From contig JAEYNR010000097.1 in NCBI GenBank assembly GCA_023412475.1, positions 53,876-117,875 of the forward strand: a DNA stretch of 64,000 nt, written 5' to 3'. Origin of the DNA: Fibrobacterota bacterium. Lineage in GTDB: Bacteria; Fibrobacterota; Chitinivibrionia; Chitinivibrionales; Chitinispirillaceae. The notes under the pieces were generated by a model. The model was not told where the DNA came from and searched no databases. It saw nothing but the letters and a program-made list of their open reading frames with translations. This document shows positions 8,467-17,396 of this stretch, one piece after another. The translations under genes and the position numbers were made by a program. The first letter of the stretch is position 1; the number at the start of each line of letters is the position of its first letter.

Positions 8467-11139
8467 ATGAAATCTTCAAAAACTATTCGTAATGATTTTT
8501 TAAGCTTTTTTACCGAGCGTAAGCATTTATTTGTGCCCAGTGCACCGGTGGTTCCACAGGATGACCCTACACTTCTTTTTACCAATGCCGGAATGAACCA
8601 GTTTAAGTCAATTTTTCTGGGTGATAATCCCAGAAAATTAACTCGTGCTGTCAATTCCCAGAAATGTATGCGGGTTTCTGGCAAACATAACGATCTCGAA
8701 GAGGTGGGCCGGGATCACTATCACCATACATTCTTTGAGATGCTTGGGAACTGGTCCTTTGGAGATTATTATAAGAAAGAGGCTATTGGCTGGGCCTGGG
8801 AGCTTTTCACCGAAATCTGGAAACTTCCCAGAGAGCGGCTTTTTGTGACCATACATCATTCTGATGACGAAGCCGAAGCTTTGTGGAAAGGTGAAACCGA
8901 CATTTCTCATGAACGTATAATGAAGTTTGGGGACAAGAGCAATTTCTGGGAAATGGGAGATACCGGGCCCTGTGGTCCCTGCTCTGAAATTCACTACGAT
9001 ATCGGAGATTTATCGACTCAGAAAGAGACTTTTAACGACCCGATTAAGGGTGTAAACGGTCAGAACGACCGATACCGTGAATTATGGAACCTGGTATTTA
9101 TTCAATACAACCGGGAAAAGGATGGTACGCTTAAACCTCTTCCCAGTAAGCATGTTGACACTGGAATGGGTTTCGAACGTATCGTATCGGTTATCCAGGG
9201 GGTTACATCCAATTACGATACCGATCTTTTTCAACCTGTAATAGCTGAAATCGCAAAAATCAGCGGCAGAGAATACTCTGGTGGGTCGCAGGGGACTGCC
9301 CATCGGGTCATAGCTGATCATCTTCGGGCGCTGGTTTTTGCAATCACAGATGGAGCTTTCCCCTCTAATGAGGGAAGAGGTTATGTGCTTCGGCGATTAC
9401 TCCGAAGAGCCGCAAGATTTGCAAGAGAGCTGGGCTTGAAGGAGCCTTTTCTTTTTAATCTGGTGCCTGTTCTTGTCTATGAAATGGGTGAGGCGTTTCC
9501 GGAAATCGCTCAGCGGCAGAGTTTTGTACAGGATGTCATCCGTGCTGAAGAGGAGCGTTTTGGGGCCACCCTGGAGCAGGGTATCGAGAAATTTAATCAG
9601 ATGGTAGAAACCAGTAAACTCAAAAAAATAAATATTCTTTCCGGGGCTGATGTTTTCTCATTGTACGATACTTATGGGTTCCCTATGGACCTTACCCGCC
9701 TTATGGCTCAAGAGCAGAATCTCTCGATAGATGAGCAGGGTTATGCTCAACTGATGGCAAAACAGAAGGAGCGTGCACGCGAATCCCGCAAAGCAGATGA
9801 GGGGTTGACTCCTGAGGGGTGGATTGAGCTTAAAGCAGTGTGCGGGACCGAATTTGTGGGATATCTTCAGGAGCAGATTACGGTAAATGTCTGCAGATAT
9901 AAAGCATTTGAAACAGCAGACGGACAGATAACATATCTGCTCATTCTGGACAGAACGCCTTTTTATGCTGAATCGGGCGGCCAGGTTGGGGATACAGGAG
10001 TCATGATGACTGCTTCAGGGAAGCAGATCACAGTTAAGGATACCTTCAAATGGAATGATCTTGTCATTCACAGGGCCTGCTGTTCCCAGCCCCTAACAAA
10101 AGACGACCTTATGGGGCCTGTCAATGCCTCCATTGACACTCTTTTGCGAAAGGCAACCCGAAGAAATCATTCTGCTACCCATCTTATTCAGGCTGCACTC
10201 AGAAAAGTGCTGGGTTCCCACGTTCAGCAGTCCGGCTCTAAAGTTGACCCGCATGGATTGCGTTTTGATTTTACACATTTTAAAGCTCTGACTTCAGATG
10301 AGATCAAAACTGTGGAACAGATGGTTAACGAATGGATTCTCGGGGATGTGCCGGTTACTACCAATTTAATGGATCTGAAAGCGGCTAAAGATGAGGGTGC
10401 GACCGCTTTGTTTGGCGAAAAATATGGTGACAAAGTAAGGGTAGTTAACATGGGTGAACTGAGCAAAGAGCTTTGCGGGGGAACACATGTGGTGTCTACA
10501 GGACAGATCGGGTTATTGCATGTCACAGAGGAGACCAGTATTAGCGCAGGTGTACGCCGGATAAGTGCAATCACCGGATTGTCAGTAATTGATTTGCTAA
10601 ATAATAAAGAGGAGAGGTTGTCAGATTTGTCAAGTCTGCTCAAGTCGGGGGAAGATAAACTTCAGATGAGAGTGGAAAATCTTCTTAATACGGTAAAAAG
10701 ACTGGAAGATAAGATGGAAGAGCTTTCAAAGAGCAGGATTTCAGGAATCGTTGACACTCTTTTTGAACAGGCTTCCGGTAAAGAGGGAGCATTTCCCTGG
10801 ATCAGCAGCAGTCTTGGTGATCTGGACAAGGATTCTTTTACCAGAATTACAGACGCAGTTTCAGACAGCATCAAAAATAATAATATGGTAAATATGGTCG
10901 TGGTAACTGCTGCCCTGGTTGATGGGAAGGTGATGTTTGCTGCCAGTGCAGGCAATGAGGTTGTAAAGAAATTCGGTGTCCATTGTGGAGAGCTGGTAAA
11001 AGCTGCTGCTCAGCAAGCCGGAGGAGGTGGGGGAGGATCTGCGGTGAGAGCACAGGCCGGTGGCAAGGATCCATCCAAACTTGAGGCTGCGCTTAAGACT
11101 GTTGCACTCATTATTGAATCGAAAGCAAGAGTATCATGA
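8467..11139 (+). CDS. alaS: Alanyl-tRNA synthetase
   Basis: Charges tRNA-Ala and edits mischarged Ser/Gly. About 890 aa: class II catalytic core (RAVNSQKCMRVSGKHNDLEE, FFEMLGNWSFGDY), then the editing domain with zinc ligands HSATH and CGGTH, and a C-terminal C-Ala domain ending in GGGGGGSAVRAQAGG. The first conserved residues (SKTIRNDFLSFF) follow ATG 8467. The frame is open to GTG codons at 8431/8434 beside GAGGTG, so a 12-residue longer start cannot be excluded. The stop overlaps the next gene (ATGA), suggesting translational coupling to the lipid synthase. Confidence 0.97.
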   Translation: MKSSKTIRNDFLSFFTERKHLFVPSAPVVPQDDPTLLFTNAGMNQFKSIFLGDNPRKLTRAVNSQKCMRVSGKHNDLEEVGRDHYHHTFFEMLGNWSFGDYYKKEAIGWAWELFTEIWKLPRERLFVTIHHSDDEAEALWKGETDISHERIMKFGDKSNFWEMGDTGPCGPCSEIHYDIGDLSTQKETFNDPIKGVNGQNDRYRELWNLVFIQYNREKDGTLKPLPSKHVDTGMGFERIVSVIQGVTSNYDTDLFQPVIAEIAKISGREYSGGSQGTAHRVIADHLRALVFAITDGAFPSNEGRGYVLRRLLRRAARFARELGLKEPFLFNLVPVLVYEMGEAFPEIAQRQSFVQDVIRAEEERFGATLEQGIEKFNQMVETSKLKKINILSGADVFSLYDTYGFPMDLTRLMAQEQNLSIDEQGYAQLMAKQKERARESRKADEGLTPEGWIELKAVCGTEFVGYLQEQITVNVCRYKAFETADGQITYLLILDRTPFYAESGGQVGDTGVMMTASGKQITVKDTFKWNDLVIHRACCSQPLTKDDLMGPVNASIDTLLRKATRRNHSATHLIQAALRKVLGSHVQQSGSKVDPHGLRFDFTHFKALTSDEIKTVEQMVNEWILGDVPVTTNLMDLKAAKDEGATALFGEKYGDKVRVVNMGELSKELCGGTHVVSTGQIGLLHVTEETSISAGVRRISAITGLSVIDLLNNKEERLSDLSSLLKSGEDKLQMRVENLLNTVKRLEDKMEELSKSRISGIVDTLFEQASGKEGAFPWISSSLGDLDKDSFTRITDAVSDSIKNNNMVNMVVVTAALVDGKVMFAASAGNEVVKKFGVHCGELVKAAAQQAGGGGGGSAVRAQAGGKDPSKLEAALKTVALIIESKARVS

Positions 11140-11891
11140 AAAAGGATGTCAAAGAAGCTTTGATGGGCAGGCTTAACAGTGGGAAGAAATGTTACTGGGT
11201 GCTTCTGGATCCCGATGATTTTTCGTTGAAAGAGGCTTCAAGAGTAGCAGCAGAATCTCAGGCCTGCGGTGCCGATGCACTGTTAGTGGGAGGCAGTCTT
11301 ATATACTCTAACCACTTTGACCAATTTGTTCTTACACTCAAAGAAAACGCATCGATTCCGGTTATTCTTTTTCCTGGTGATGCTACTCAGCTTTCCAGAC
11401 ATGCTGATGCGCTTTTATATCTTTCGCTTGTCTCTGGAAGGAATCCCACTAATCTTATTGGCGAGCATGTCAAGGCTGCTCCTGTAATAAAAGATTTCGG
11501 TTTGGAACCTATTTCAACTGCATATATGCTTGTGGAGTCCGGTACAGTCAGCTCTGTTGAGTTTATGAGTAATACCCGTCCATTACCACGTAATAAACCG
11601 GAAATCGCTGCTGCTCATGCGCTGGCTGCGCAGTATTTGGGTATGAGTGCGGTGTATCTGGAAGCCGGGAGCGGCGCTTTAAAATCTGTCCCGCCAGATA
11701 TGATAAAGATGGTTCGTGCATTTGTTGATATTCCTATTATTGTTGGTGGCGGAATCTGTAATGGTGCCGATGCAGTGGAAAAACTGAATGCTGGAGCTGA
11801 TATTATCGTTACCGGGAATATTCTGCGTAAAGAAAATGGTCTTGAGCTGATGAAAGAGATAGCTGCAGTTGTGCGGCAATTTGTCGTTTGA
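11136..11891 (+). CDS. Group II geranylgeranylglyceryl-phosphate synthase (GGGPS/PcrB-like)
   Basis: 251 aa TIM barrel joining a polyprenyl diphosphate to sn-glycerol-1-phosphate, the first committed step of archaeal-type ether lipids. Readable family marks: LLDPDDFS near the N-terminus, GGSLIYSNHFD, ILFPGDATQLS, LYLSLVSGRNPTNLIGEHV, STAYMLVESG, YLEAGSGA, IIVGGGI and GADIIVTGN (phosphate-binding loops). This pattern fits the group II enzymes found in Thaumarchaeota/Euryarchaeota and FCB bacteria. It overlaps alaS by ATGA. The actual lipid product is not known from sequence. No G1P dehydrogenase or DGGGP synthase gene is in the window. Confidence 0.9.
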   Translation: MKKDVKEALMGRLNSGKKCYWVLLDPDDFSLKEASRVAAESQACGADALLVGGSLIYSNHFDQFVLTLKENASIPVILFPGDATQLSRHADALLYLSLVSGRNPTNLIGEHVKAAPVIKDFGLEPISTAYMLVESGTVSSVEFMSNTRPLPRNKPEIAAAHALAAQYLGMSAVYLEAGSGALKSVPPDMIKMVRAFVDIPIIVGGGICNGADAVEKLNAGADIIVTGNILRKENGLELMKEIAAVVRQFVV

Positions 11892-12440
11892 GATTAAAGA
11901 CAGTCACTCTGCCGGAGTCCGCTTTTCAGTACATAGAGTTCACATCTTTTTGCCTTCCAATAATTATGTCCTACCGGATCTGATTTTGATAATAATTGAT
12001 AAAAGGGTATAACCGGATTGTATCATTTAATGGAAAGTTTTTGCAGAGTCAAAGCAAAAAACGAATAAATTATGAGATAATACTATACAAAGGGAGATAA
12101 ATTAAGTAAGTACATTGCTTTTGTACGAAGGGTGGACAGGTGCCATAGGTGTAAAATTTGAGGAATTCTATGTACAAGTTAATCGTTTTATTTATATTAA
12201 ACCTAATTCGGACGATTGTTTGTCGTGAATCTCATAGAAACCTTTAGGTTAGTGGCCCTGAGGTTTTGAGGATCATATCTATCAGAGTGATATGGTCAAA
12301 AAGCTTCTGGGTTGGTAAACAAAGGAATCGAAGCGAGGCATGTTAAAAGAATCGTACGATTTAGGTTAGAGTATTACTTTTTAAAAGTACTTTATAATCG
12401 GCAGGGCAGTTTTTTAATGTTCACATGCAAGGAGATGCTT
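11892..12440 (+). other. Intergenic region with hairpins, no clear gene
   Basis: AT-rich 550 bases. A 9-bp hairpin GATCATATC / GATATGGTC lies at 12271-12297. A 25-codon frame at 12170 (MYKLIVLFILNLIRTIVC...) has a GAGGAATTCT upstream but no recognisable homology and is doubtful. No riboswitch was recognised. Confidence 0.3.
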
Positions 12441-14258
12441 ATGCGGTTAGTCAGAAGGCTCTTTTTTGGAGCTATTGTGCTGTCATTTGCAATTACGGTA
12501 ACTGCAAATGATGTAAACACATCCGGACAATCCGGTGTGATCAGAACATTCTCAGCAAATACACTCGGCAAAACCGGCTTCTACATAGGAAGCAGTTTTA
12601 AATATGCCGCAGATAATGAATATCTATCTGTGGTAAGGAAAAAAGGTGTAGTTATTTCACATGATGCTTCACATCTGTTTTCCGGAAATTTCTATATCGG
12701 GTATGGGCTATTTAAACATCTTGATTTCAGTTTTGATATTCCTGCTTATTACGATGTCTCTGGTTTTGATCTGACCAGCTCAGGTATCGGTGATCTGGGA
12801 GTAGCCCTCAAACTGGGTAATCCCTTTCAGAAAGATAGTGCCTTTATAAGTCATGCTTATGCACTCAAATTGACTTTCCCTACAGGACAGAAAAAAAGAG
12901 GGCTTTTTGCCAGGCACTCATATTATGTAACAGACGATAAGAGCAGCCAGATCAATAAGCTTGCAAAGGATGCTTATTTCTTAAGCCCCACGATTCTGTG
13001 GACTATGAACTTTGACAAGCTTTCAAATCCGATCCCTCTGCAGCTTCATGCAAACCTGGGCTGTATCGTTGCACCCCAGAAAAGCAGAAGCGCTGTACTG
13101 GGAGCTATGGCGGTGGAGTACACTCCAGTCCCCCTTGTCACTTTGTTCACTGAAATTACCGGAGAATCTTCTGTAAGACACTATAACGAAAGATTCGATG
13201 TTTATTCTTTTAACAATGATCATATCTGGTTGACTCCTGGAGTGAAGTTTAATTTTCCAAATGGAATGTATCTGACTACTGCTGGTGACTTCGGTATTTC
13301 GGAAAGATCAGAGGGCAATGTTACCAATTGGAACCAGAGCGGATACAGCTACTCAACAAAGCCGCTCCCCCGCTTTGGAGCACAGGTAGCCTTTGGGTGG
13401 AAGGGAATACTCAAAGAGCAGGACAGTGATCAGGATGGGATTGACAATAAGAATGATAAATGTCCAAATGAGCCTGAAGATAAGGATGGCTTTGAAGATG
13501 ATGATGGATGTCCAGATCTGGATAATGACAAAGACAGTGTACCCGATACTAAAGATAAATGTCCTAATGAAGCTGAAGACATGGATGGCTTTGAAGATGA
13601 TGATGGGTGTCCAGATTATGATAATGATGCCGATGGTGTACCCGACAGTCTAGACAAATGCCCTAACGAGCTTGAAGACAAAGATGGTTTTGAAGATGAT
13701 GATGGGTGCCCGGATTTGGATAATGACAAAGATGGAATCCTTGATGTCAATGACTTGTGTCCCGACAAACCAGAGGATCTGGATGGCTTTGAAGACAATG
13801 ATGGGTGCCCGGAGCTGGACAATGATGGAGATGGTGTTGTTGACAGCCTCGATAAGTGCCCGGGAGTAAAAGGACTTCCTGAAAATGACGGGTGTCCCAG
13901 AACTCAGGAAATTCAACGGGGTAAACTGGTTCTTGCAGGGGTGACTTTCATGTCTGGAAAGGCTGTTTTGAACGTTAACTCCTATACCATCCTAGACCAG
14001 GTCTATGAATCTCTTGCCGAGTGGAAAGAAGTCAAACTGGAAATTCAGGGACATACCGACAGTCAGGGAGCTGATGCTACCAATTTGAAACTGTCACAAG
14101 CTCGTGCAGACGCGGTTCGATTGTATCTGATAAAGAAGGGTGTCTCTTCGGACCGGCTCAGAGCTGTTGGCTATGGTGAAGCTTTCCCAATCGCTGATAA
14201 TGCTACAGCCGAAGGAAGGGAGAGAAACAGAAGAGTTGAGATGCATAGAATAGATTAG
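12441..14258 (+). CDS. OmpA-family protein with five thrombospondin type 3 repeats
   Basis: 605 aa from ATG 12441, chosen because AAGGAG precedes it and a signal peptide follows (MRLVRRLFFGAIVLSFAITV). Residues ~25-320 form a predicted outer-membrane beta-barrel. Residues ~325-485 are calcium-binding thrombospondin type 3 repeats (DKCPNEPEDKDGFEDDDGCP type). Residues ~490-605 are an OmpA C-terminal domain with the peptidoglycan-binding motifs IQGHTDSQG, LSQARADAV and GYGEAFPI...GRERNRRVE. This architecture tethers the outer membrane to the cell wall. Single gene with its own terminator. Confidence 0.93.
   Translation: MRLVRRLFFGAIVLSFAITVTANDVNTSGQSGVIRTFSANTLGKTGFYIGSSFKYAADNEYLSVVRKKGVVISHDASHLFSGNFYIGYGLFKHLDFSFDIPAYYDVSGFDLTSSGIGDLGVALKLGNPFQKDSAFISHAYALKLTFPTGQKKRGLFARHSYYVTDDKSSQINKLAKDAYFLSPTILWTMNFDKLSNPIPLQLHANLGCIVAPQKSRSAVLGAMAVEYTPVPLVTLFTEITGESSVRHYNERFDVYSFNNDHIWLTPGVKFNFPNGMYLTTAGDFGISERSEGNVTNWNQSGYSYSTKPLPRFGAQVAFGWKGILKEQDSDQDGIDNKNDKCPNEPEDKDGFEDDDGCPDLDNDKDSVPDTKDKCPNEAEDMDGFEDDDGCPDYDNDADGVPDSLDKCPNELEDKDGFEDDDGCPDLDNDKDGILDVNDLCPDKPEDLDGFEDNDGCPELDNDGDGVVDSLDKCPGVKGLPENDGCPRTQEIQRGKLVLAGVTFMSGKAVLNVNSYTILDQVYESLAEWKEVKLEIQGHTDSQGADATNLKLSQARADAVRLYLIKKGVSSDRLRAVGYGEAFPIADNATAEGRERNRRVEMHRID
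13455..13890 (+). repeat. 99-base tandem repeats (TSP3)
   Basis: The codons for DxCP recur at 13455, 13554, 13653, 13752 and 13851, exactly 99 bases (33 residues) apart. Conservation at the DNA level suggests copy number may vary between strains. Confidence 0.9.
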
Positions 14259-14294
14259 CATCGGGCTCATCACAATTGTAATTACGTTTTTTTG

Positions 14295-14322
14295 TGCCCC
14301 TCAGCTTTGAGGGGCATTTTTT
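14295..14322 (+). terminator. Rho-independent terminator of the OmpA-like gene
   Basis: Stem TGCCCCTCA (14295-14303) / TGAGGGGCA (14308-14316), short GCTT loop, then six T. Confidence 0.93.
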
Positions 14323-14336
14323 CTGCGCCATGCATG

Positions 14337-14535
14337 GTGCTAATCTATAGGGTGAAAATCCCGAACGGGCGTAGACGGAGACGAACCGTTAGCAGAAGAC
14401 AAGGGTGCCTCGGGCAATCGGGGATCTGAAGGAAGTCGTATGCAAAAGATAGATCCGACGTACAGAAATCGGATATAAGGCATAGCTGGCGGGTAACCGA
14501 GCCATAGATTGGAAAGCCCTAAAACCGTACATAAC
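14337..14535 (+). mobile_element. Group II intron 5' fragment (domain I), truncated
   Basis: The sequence reads like the 5' end of a bacterial group II intron: GGTGCTAATC, AGGGTGAAAATCCC, GACGGAGACGAACCG, GCAGAAGACAAGGGTG, ATCTGAAGGAAGTCG, ACAGAAATCGGATATAAGGC and GCGGGTAACCGAGCC. These blocks occur in this order in domain I of many introns. No reverse transcriptase frame follows and no clear domain V/VI was found, so the element is a remnant. It lies just after the terminator of the OmpA-like gene, a usual landing site for introns of this type. Confidence 0.75.
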
Positions 14536-14711
14536 CCCTGCAGTGTAAATGTGATTATTTTAATTATCATCATACAAAATCCCGAATTATTCATCATTCA
14601 CCTTCGCAGGAAGCTATGGCGAACAGGTAACATTCCCAGCCTGCCATCACATTTTCCCGTACAAAATCTGTTCATTGGAGAACTTTCCCCATCATAACAT
14701 TTTTCCCTTTT

Positions 14712-14732
14712 TATTATCATAAGTTATGATAA
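14712..14732. repeat. AT-rich palindrome ATTATCATAA-n-TTATGATAAT
   Basis: Perfect 10-bp inverted repeat around a single G. A near-identical palindrome with a 2-base centre is at 34183-34204. It may be an operator or the end of an element. Confidence 0.6.
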
Positions 14733-15163
14733 TGAAAAAAGGACTGCAGTATCTTCTACTGCAGTCCTCTTGGAAAAACTACGATGCCTGATCAACCGTC
14801 CATACTGCTCTTGCCAATTTGGCTTTAATCGGGTGATATTAGCAGCAGATAAGCCGCTTACATCCTCTCCCAGCAGTTTTGATAAAGCTGGATAAATGTC
14901 ACGCAAATATAACAATGGAACCACCTCATCAATTTTGGGGCTTCTACGCATGTAAGGAGGCAGTATAATACTTCTGAAGTTCTCTCCTCCATCTCTACTG
15001 CGGGTCCTTGGAACGGATACTGAAACTGCTCCACTGCCAACAGTAATCTGTCGTGGTTTATGGGTACCGTTGCGAACAACAGCTGGTTTGCCATCATCAA
15101 GTGTACGATGTTTCATGGAATCAATAAAAACAGTTATTTCTGCTTCAAGCGCAAATCGACACC
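14724..15163 (-). pseudogene. IS256-family (mutator-type) transposase remnant
   Basis: The open stretch reads RFALEAEITVFIDSM, then VVRNGTHKPRQITVGSGAVS, VSVPRTRSRDGGENF, RSIILPPYMRRSPKIDEVVP, LLYLRDIYPALSKLLGEDV and LSAANITRLKPNWQEQYG. This matches the N-terminal third of IS256/mutator transposases. The catalytic DDE part is missing because the frame ends in the terminator hairpin. The 5' end is fused at ~15160 to the IS66 remnant. Not functional. Confidence 0.8.
14735..14767 (-). terminator. Hairpin terminator on minus strand
   Basis: Stem GGACTGCAGTA (14741-14751) / TACTGCAGTCC (14757-14767). On the minus strand it is followed by TTTTTTC, so it would end transcription of the IS256-type remnant. 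Confidence 0.7.
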
Positions 15164-15748
15164 GAAGATTTCAAGGAAAATCTGCTGTGTTCTTTGTATT
15201 GGCAAGAGTTGTTGAGTAATAAAATAGGTTGCCAAGGCTTTTCAAGCCACTTCCGTATTGTACCGGTGCATTGATACCGGCCGGATAATCAGATGTATGT
15301 ATTTTTCCACAATTGCACATTATAGTCTGAGCCTGATGCTCCGTTACATCTACTTTTATTTCCGGCAAATCAAAAACCTGTCTTTTAATTGTTCCAATTA
15401 CACTGGCTTTATCAAGACTGCGGCCGCACGAACAATTCCCGCGTCTACGGTATATGACTGTATGATCAGGATTTTGAATTTGTCTCAGTGTCCTGCCATC
15501 ATGACCCTTTTGTCCTCCAGATTTTTTCCGGATTTTTTGCGCAGGCTCTTGGGAGGACGTTTGAATCCATTACTCGATGGTGGTTTACTGCTGTTGTGAC
15601 TGTCTTTTGCAAGTATTGCTTCAAGATGGGATACTCTGTTTTCGAGTGTTTCGACAGCATTCTGAAGAGCATCAAAAAGTGTAAATGTGGCATCAATGCC
15701 TTTATCGTATACTTGTTTAAATTGATCTTTATTAAGCTTTGGTATCAT
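15164..15748 (-). pseudogene. IS66-family transposase (TnpC) N-terminal remnant, frameshifted
   Basis: Residues from 15748 read MIPKLNKDQF..., a coiled segment, then LAKDSHNSSKPPSSNGFKRP, the hallmark of IS66 TnpC. The frame then stops (MAGH*). Shifted by one base it continues GQKGHDGRTLRQ..., a zinc-finger-like CSCGRS and CNCGK, LPEIKVDVTEHQAQ, YPAGINAPVQYGSGLKSLG and TADFP*. The catalytic domain is absent. The one-base shift and the truncation show a dead copy. Confidence 0.85.
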
Positions 15749-15869
15749 AAGATCGATCCGATTCCATGTTTTAAGATCGTCTTATGAAATTACATTCCCA
15801 GACTAGTGCCTGTCTATTTTTATGTGTCAATCGGTGGTGGTCGTCCTATGTGCGCACACAAGATATAGA

Positions 15870-16080
15870 TGTCAAAGAACCTGAATAGTTACAAAAAATC
15901 ATTGTAATTGGATATTTAATTGGTGCAATTTTGGTTTCACTATTATCATATGTTACCATTGGCATTGAAAAAGCGCTTTCTTTTTTGCTCCTATCCGTTA
16001 TTTTTGGAGTAATTGGATTAGTTGTTAATATCATAAAAACTAAAATGGGCCTTGTACAAGATAAAAATGAGGATATATGA
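15870..16080 (+). pseudogene. Remnant encoding two membrane helices, in-frame stop
   Basis: After an in-frame TAG the frame reads IVIGYLIGAILVSLLSYVTI, then EKALSFLLLSVIFGVIGLVV, NIIKTKMGLVQDKNEDI and stop at ~16080. No proper start codon was found. The two hydrophobic stretches look like real protein, so it may be a broken small membrane protein; family unknown. Confidence 0.35.
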
Positions 16081-16390
16081 TTATGAAAAGGTATCGAACA
16101 GACTTTAATGATAAACAACATTTCAATTGAATTCAAAATCAATGATGAGTTTAAAATTGTATTGCCTGTGCTGGTATAAAAATATTGATAAAAAAGTATT
16201 GGCTTTAATCTTAGTAACTGAAAGTGCGTAACTATTTCAGCACAGGGCAGAGCCTCGTGCGGTTCAGAGGTTCAGAGGTCCGAAAATTATAAATCTTGCA
16301 TTTTAAATCTCCAAAGTCGTTCAGGTGTCCCATTCTTAAAGCTCGATATTCAATATTCGTTGTTTCCTTCTCAAATTCTCCAATATCGGT

Positions 16391-16491
16391 TGCCCCAGAG
16401 GTAATTTTTCTCCTTAAAAACTATTCACCTCTGGGGCAGCCCCGTCCGCGTAAAAAATCCCCCGCTGGAAAGCGCCTCCTTAATAAGGGGG
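16391..16491. repeat. Palindromic repeat pair (REP-like)
   Basis: Inverted repeat TGCCCCAGAGGT (16391-16402) / ACCTCTGGGGCA (16427-16438), followed by AATCCCCC...GGGGGATT around 16458-16490. The block AAATCCCCCGCTGG recurs at 63276, and CCCCRGAG...CTCTGGGG recurs at 63291-63335 and 63618-63661, beside the RAYT gene. Confidence 0.7.
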
Positions 16492-16799
16492 ATTAGTTTG
16501 AAGGATCTCTTCGGGTAGCTTGTACTTGTTAGCAGATTAATTCTTCTCTTGTTCTCGTTTCCCGTTCTTGTTTCTTGTTTCTTGTTTCCTATTTCGTATT
16601 TCGGATTTTTTGTTTCTTATTTTGTATTTCGTGCTTATTCTTTTTTTAATCCTGAATTCGTCATTGGTTATTTTAAACAGCTTCTCAGATCTCTTCTTCC
16701 CCTCTCTGAAGAAAATTTAACCTGCAAGCAGTACGACCCAGGGCCCGGCTTTTAAACAATTGAAGTTTCAAATTTCGGTAAGAGTGCCCCCACCGAAAC

Positions 16800-17060
16800 C
16801 TGTAAAACCAGCCAGACACCGACTTTTTATTAAAAAGAAAGCTTCCAGAAAGTTTTGAACAGGAATTTTTAATGTAAAACATCTTTTTTAAAATTTTAAC
16901 GCGAGTTTTTAACGTAAAAGGTCTTTTTTTAATAAAAATACAGGATTTTTTATAAAAAAAGATCTTCTGAAGATTCTGGAAGAGGTTTTTTATAAAAAAA
17001 AGACCTTTTTGGACTCCTGGAAGGGCCTTTTTTGAAAAAAATGCTTTCTTCGTAATAATA
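16800..17060 (-). repeat. AT-rich cluster of about six imperfect 36-45-base repeats
   Basis: On the minus strand, units of the form AAAAAGRYCTTTTTT followed by ATAAAAAA and a TTCCAGRA-like spacer recur about six times. A minus-strand frame of 140 codons (16685-17107, TTG start) runs across them and gives a Lys/Phe/Ile-rich low-complexity product. I do not regard it as an established gene. Flanking 16500-16680 is a pyrimidine-rich stretch with repeated TTTCGTATTTCG-like words. Confidence 0.5.
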
Positions 17061-17334
17061 TAGCTTAACAACAGGGCATTTCTCCCGTTCAAACTCCCTT
17101 TAGTCAAGATTTATTATTTATTATCAATGTTAAATTCCGTTTTGTTAAGGCAAATACCCCTTTATCAATCTTCCTGATCGTTTTTTTGCTTATTTTTTCT
17201 GTTTTGGGCTTAAAAAAAGATTATCGGTAAAGAGAATACCTGAAAAATCCTCTAAAATGGAAAAAAAAAAGATGTTTTACGCTTAGTGGATAGCATAAAA
17301 AGGGGGGATACACACAATTTCAGAGTCATTATAT

Positions 17335-17364
17335 AAAAAGGAGATGCATAAAGCATGCACCTCC
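17335..17364 (-). terminator. Rho-independent terminator (minus strand)
   Basis: On the minus strand GGAGGTGCAT / ATGCATCTCC with loop GCTTT (17364-17340, one G-T pair) followed by TTTTT. It lies 33 bases after the stop of the 17397-18158 gene. Confidence 0.88.
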
Positions 17365-17396
17365 CTTTCTTCTCACACACCTGACTGCTTAATTGC

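Noticed and set aside
11892..12440. Possible riboswitch upstream of the OmpA-like gene
   Set aside because: Hairpins are present, but no known riboswitch consensus such as cyclic-di-GMP could be matched.
13393..13916. Overlapping frames across the thrombospondin repeats
   Set aside because: Shadows created by the repetitive sequence in the OmpA-like gene.
16245..16280. GAGCC...GGTTC segment as possible domain V of the group II intron
   Set aside because: Too short and lacks the standard domain V catalytic triad layout; no domain VI or 3' end follows.
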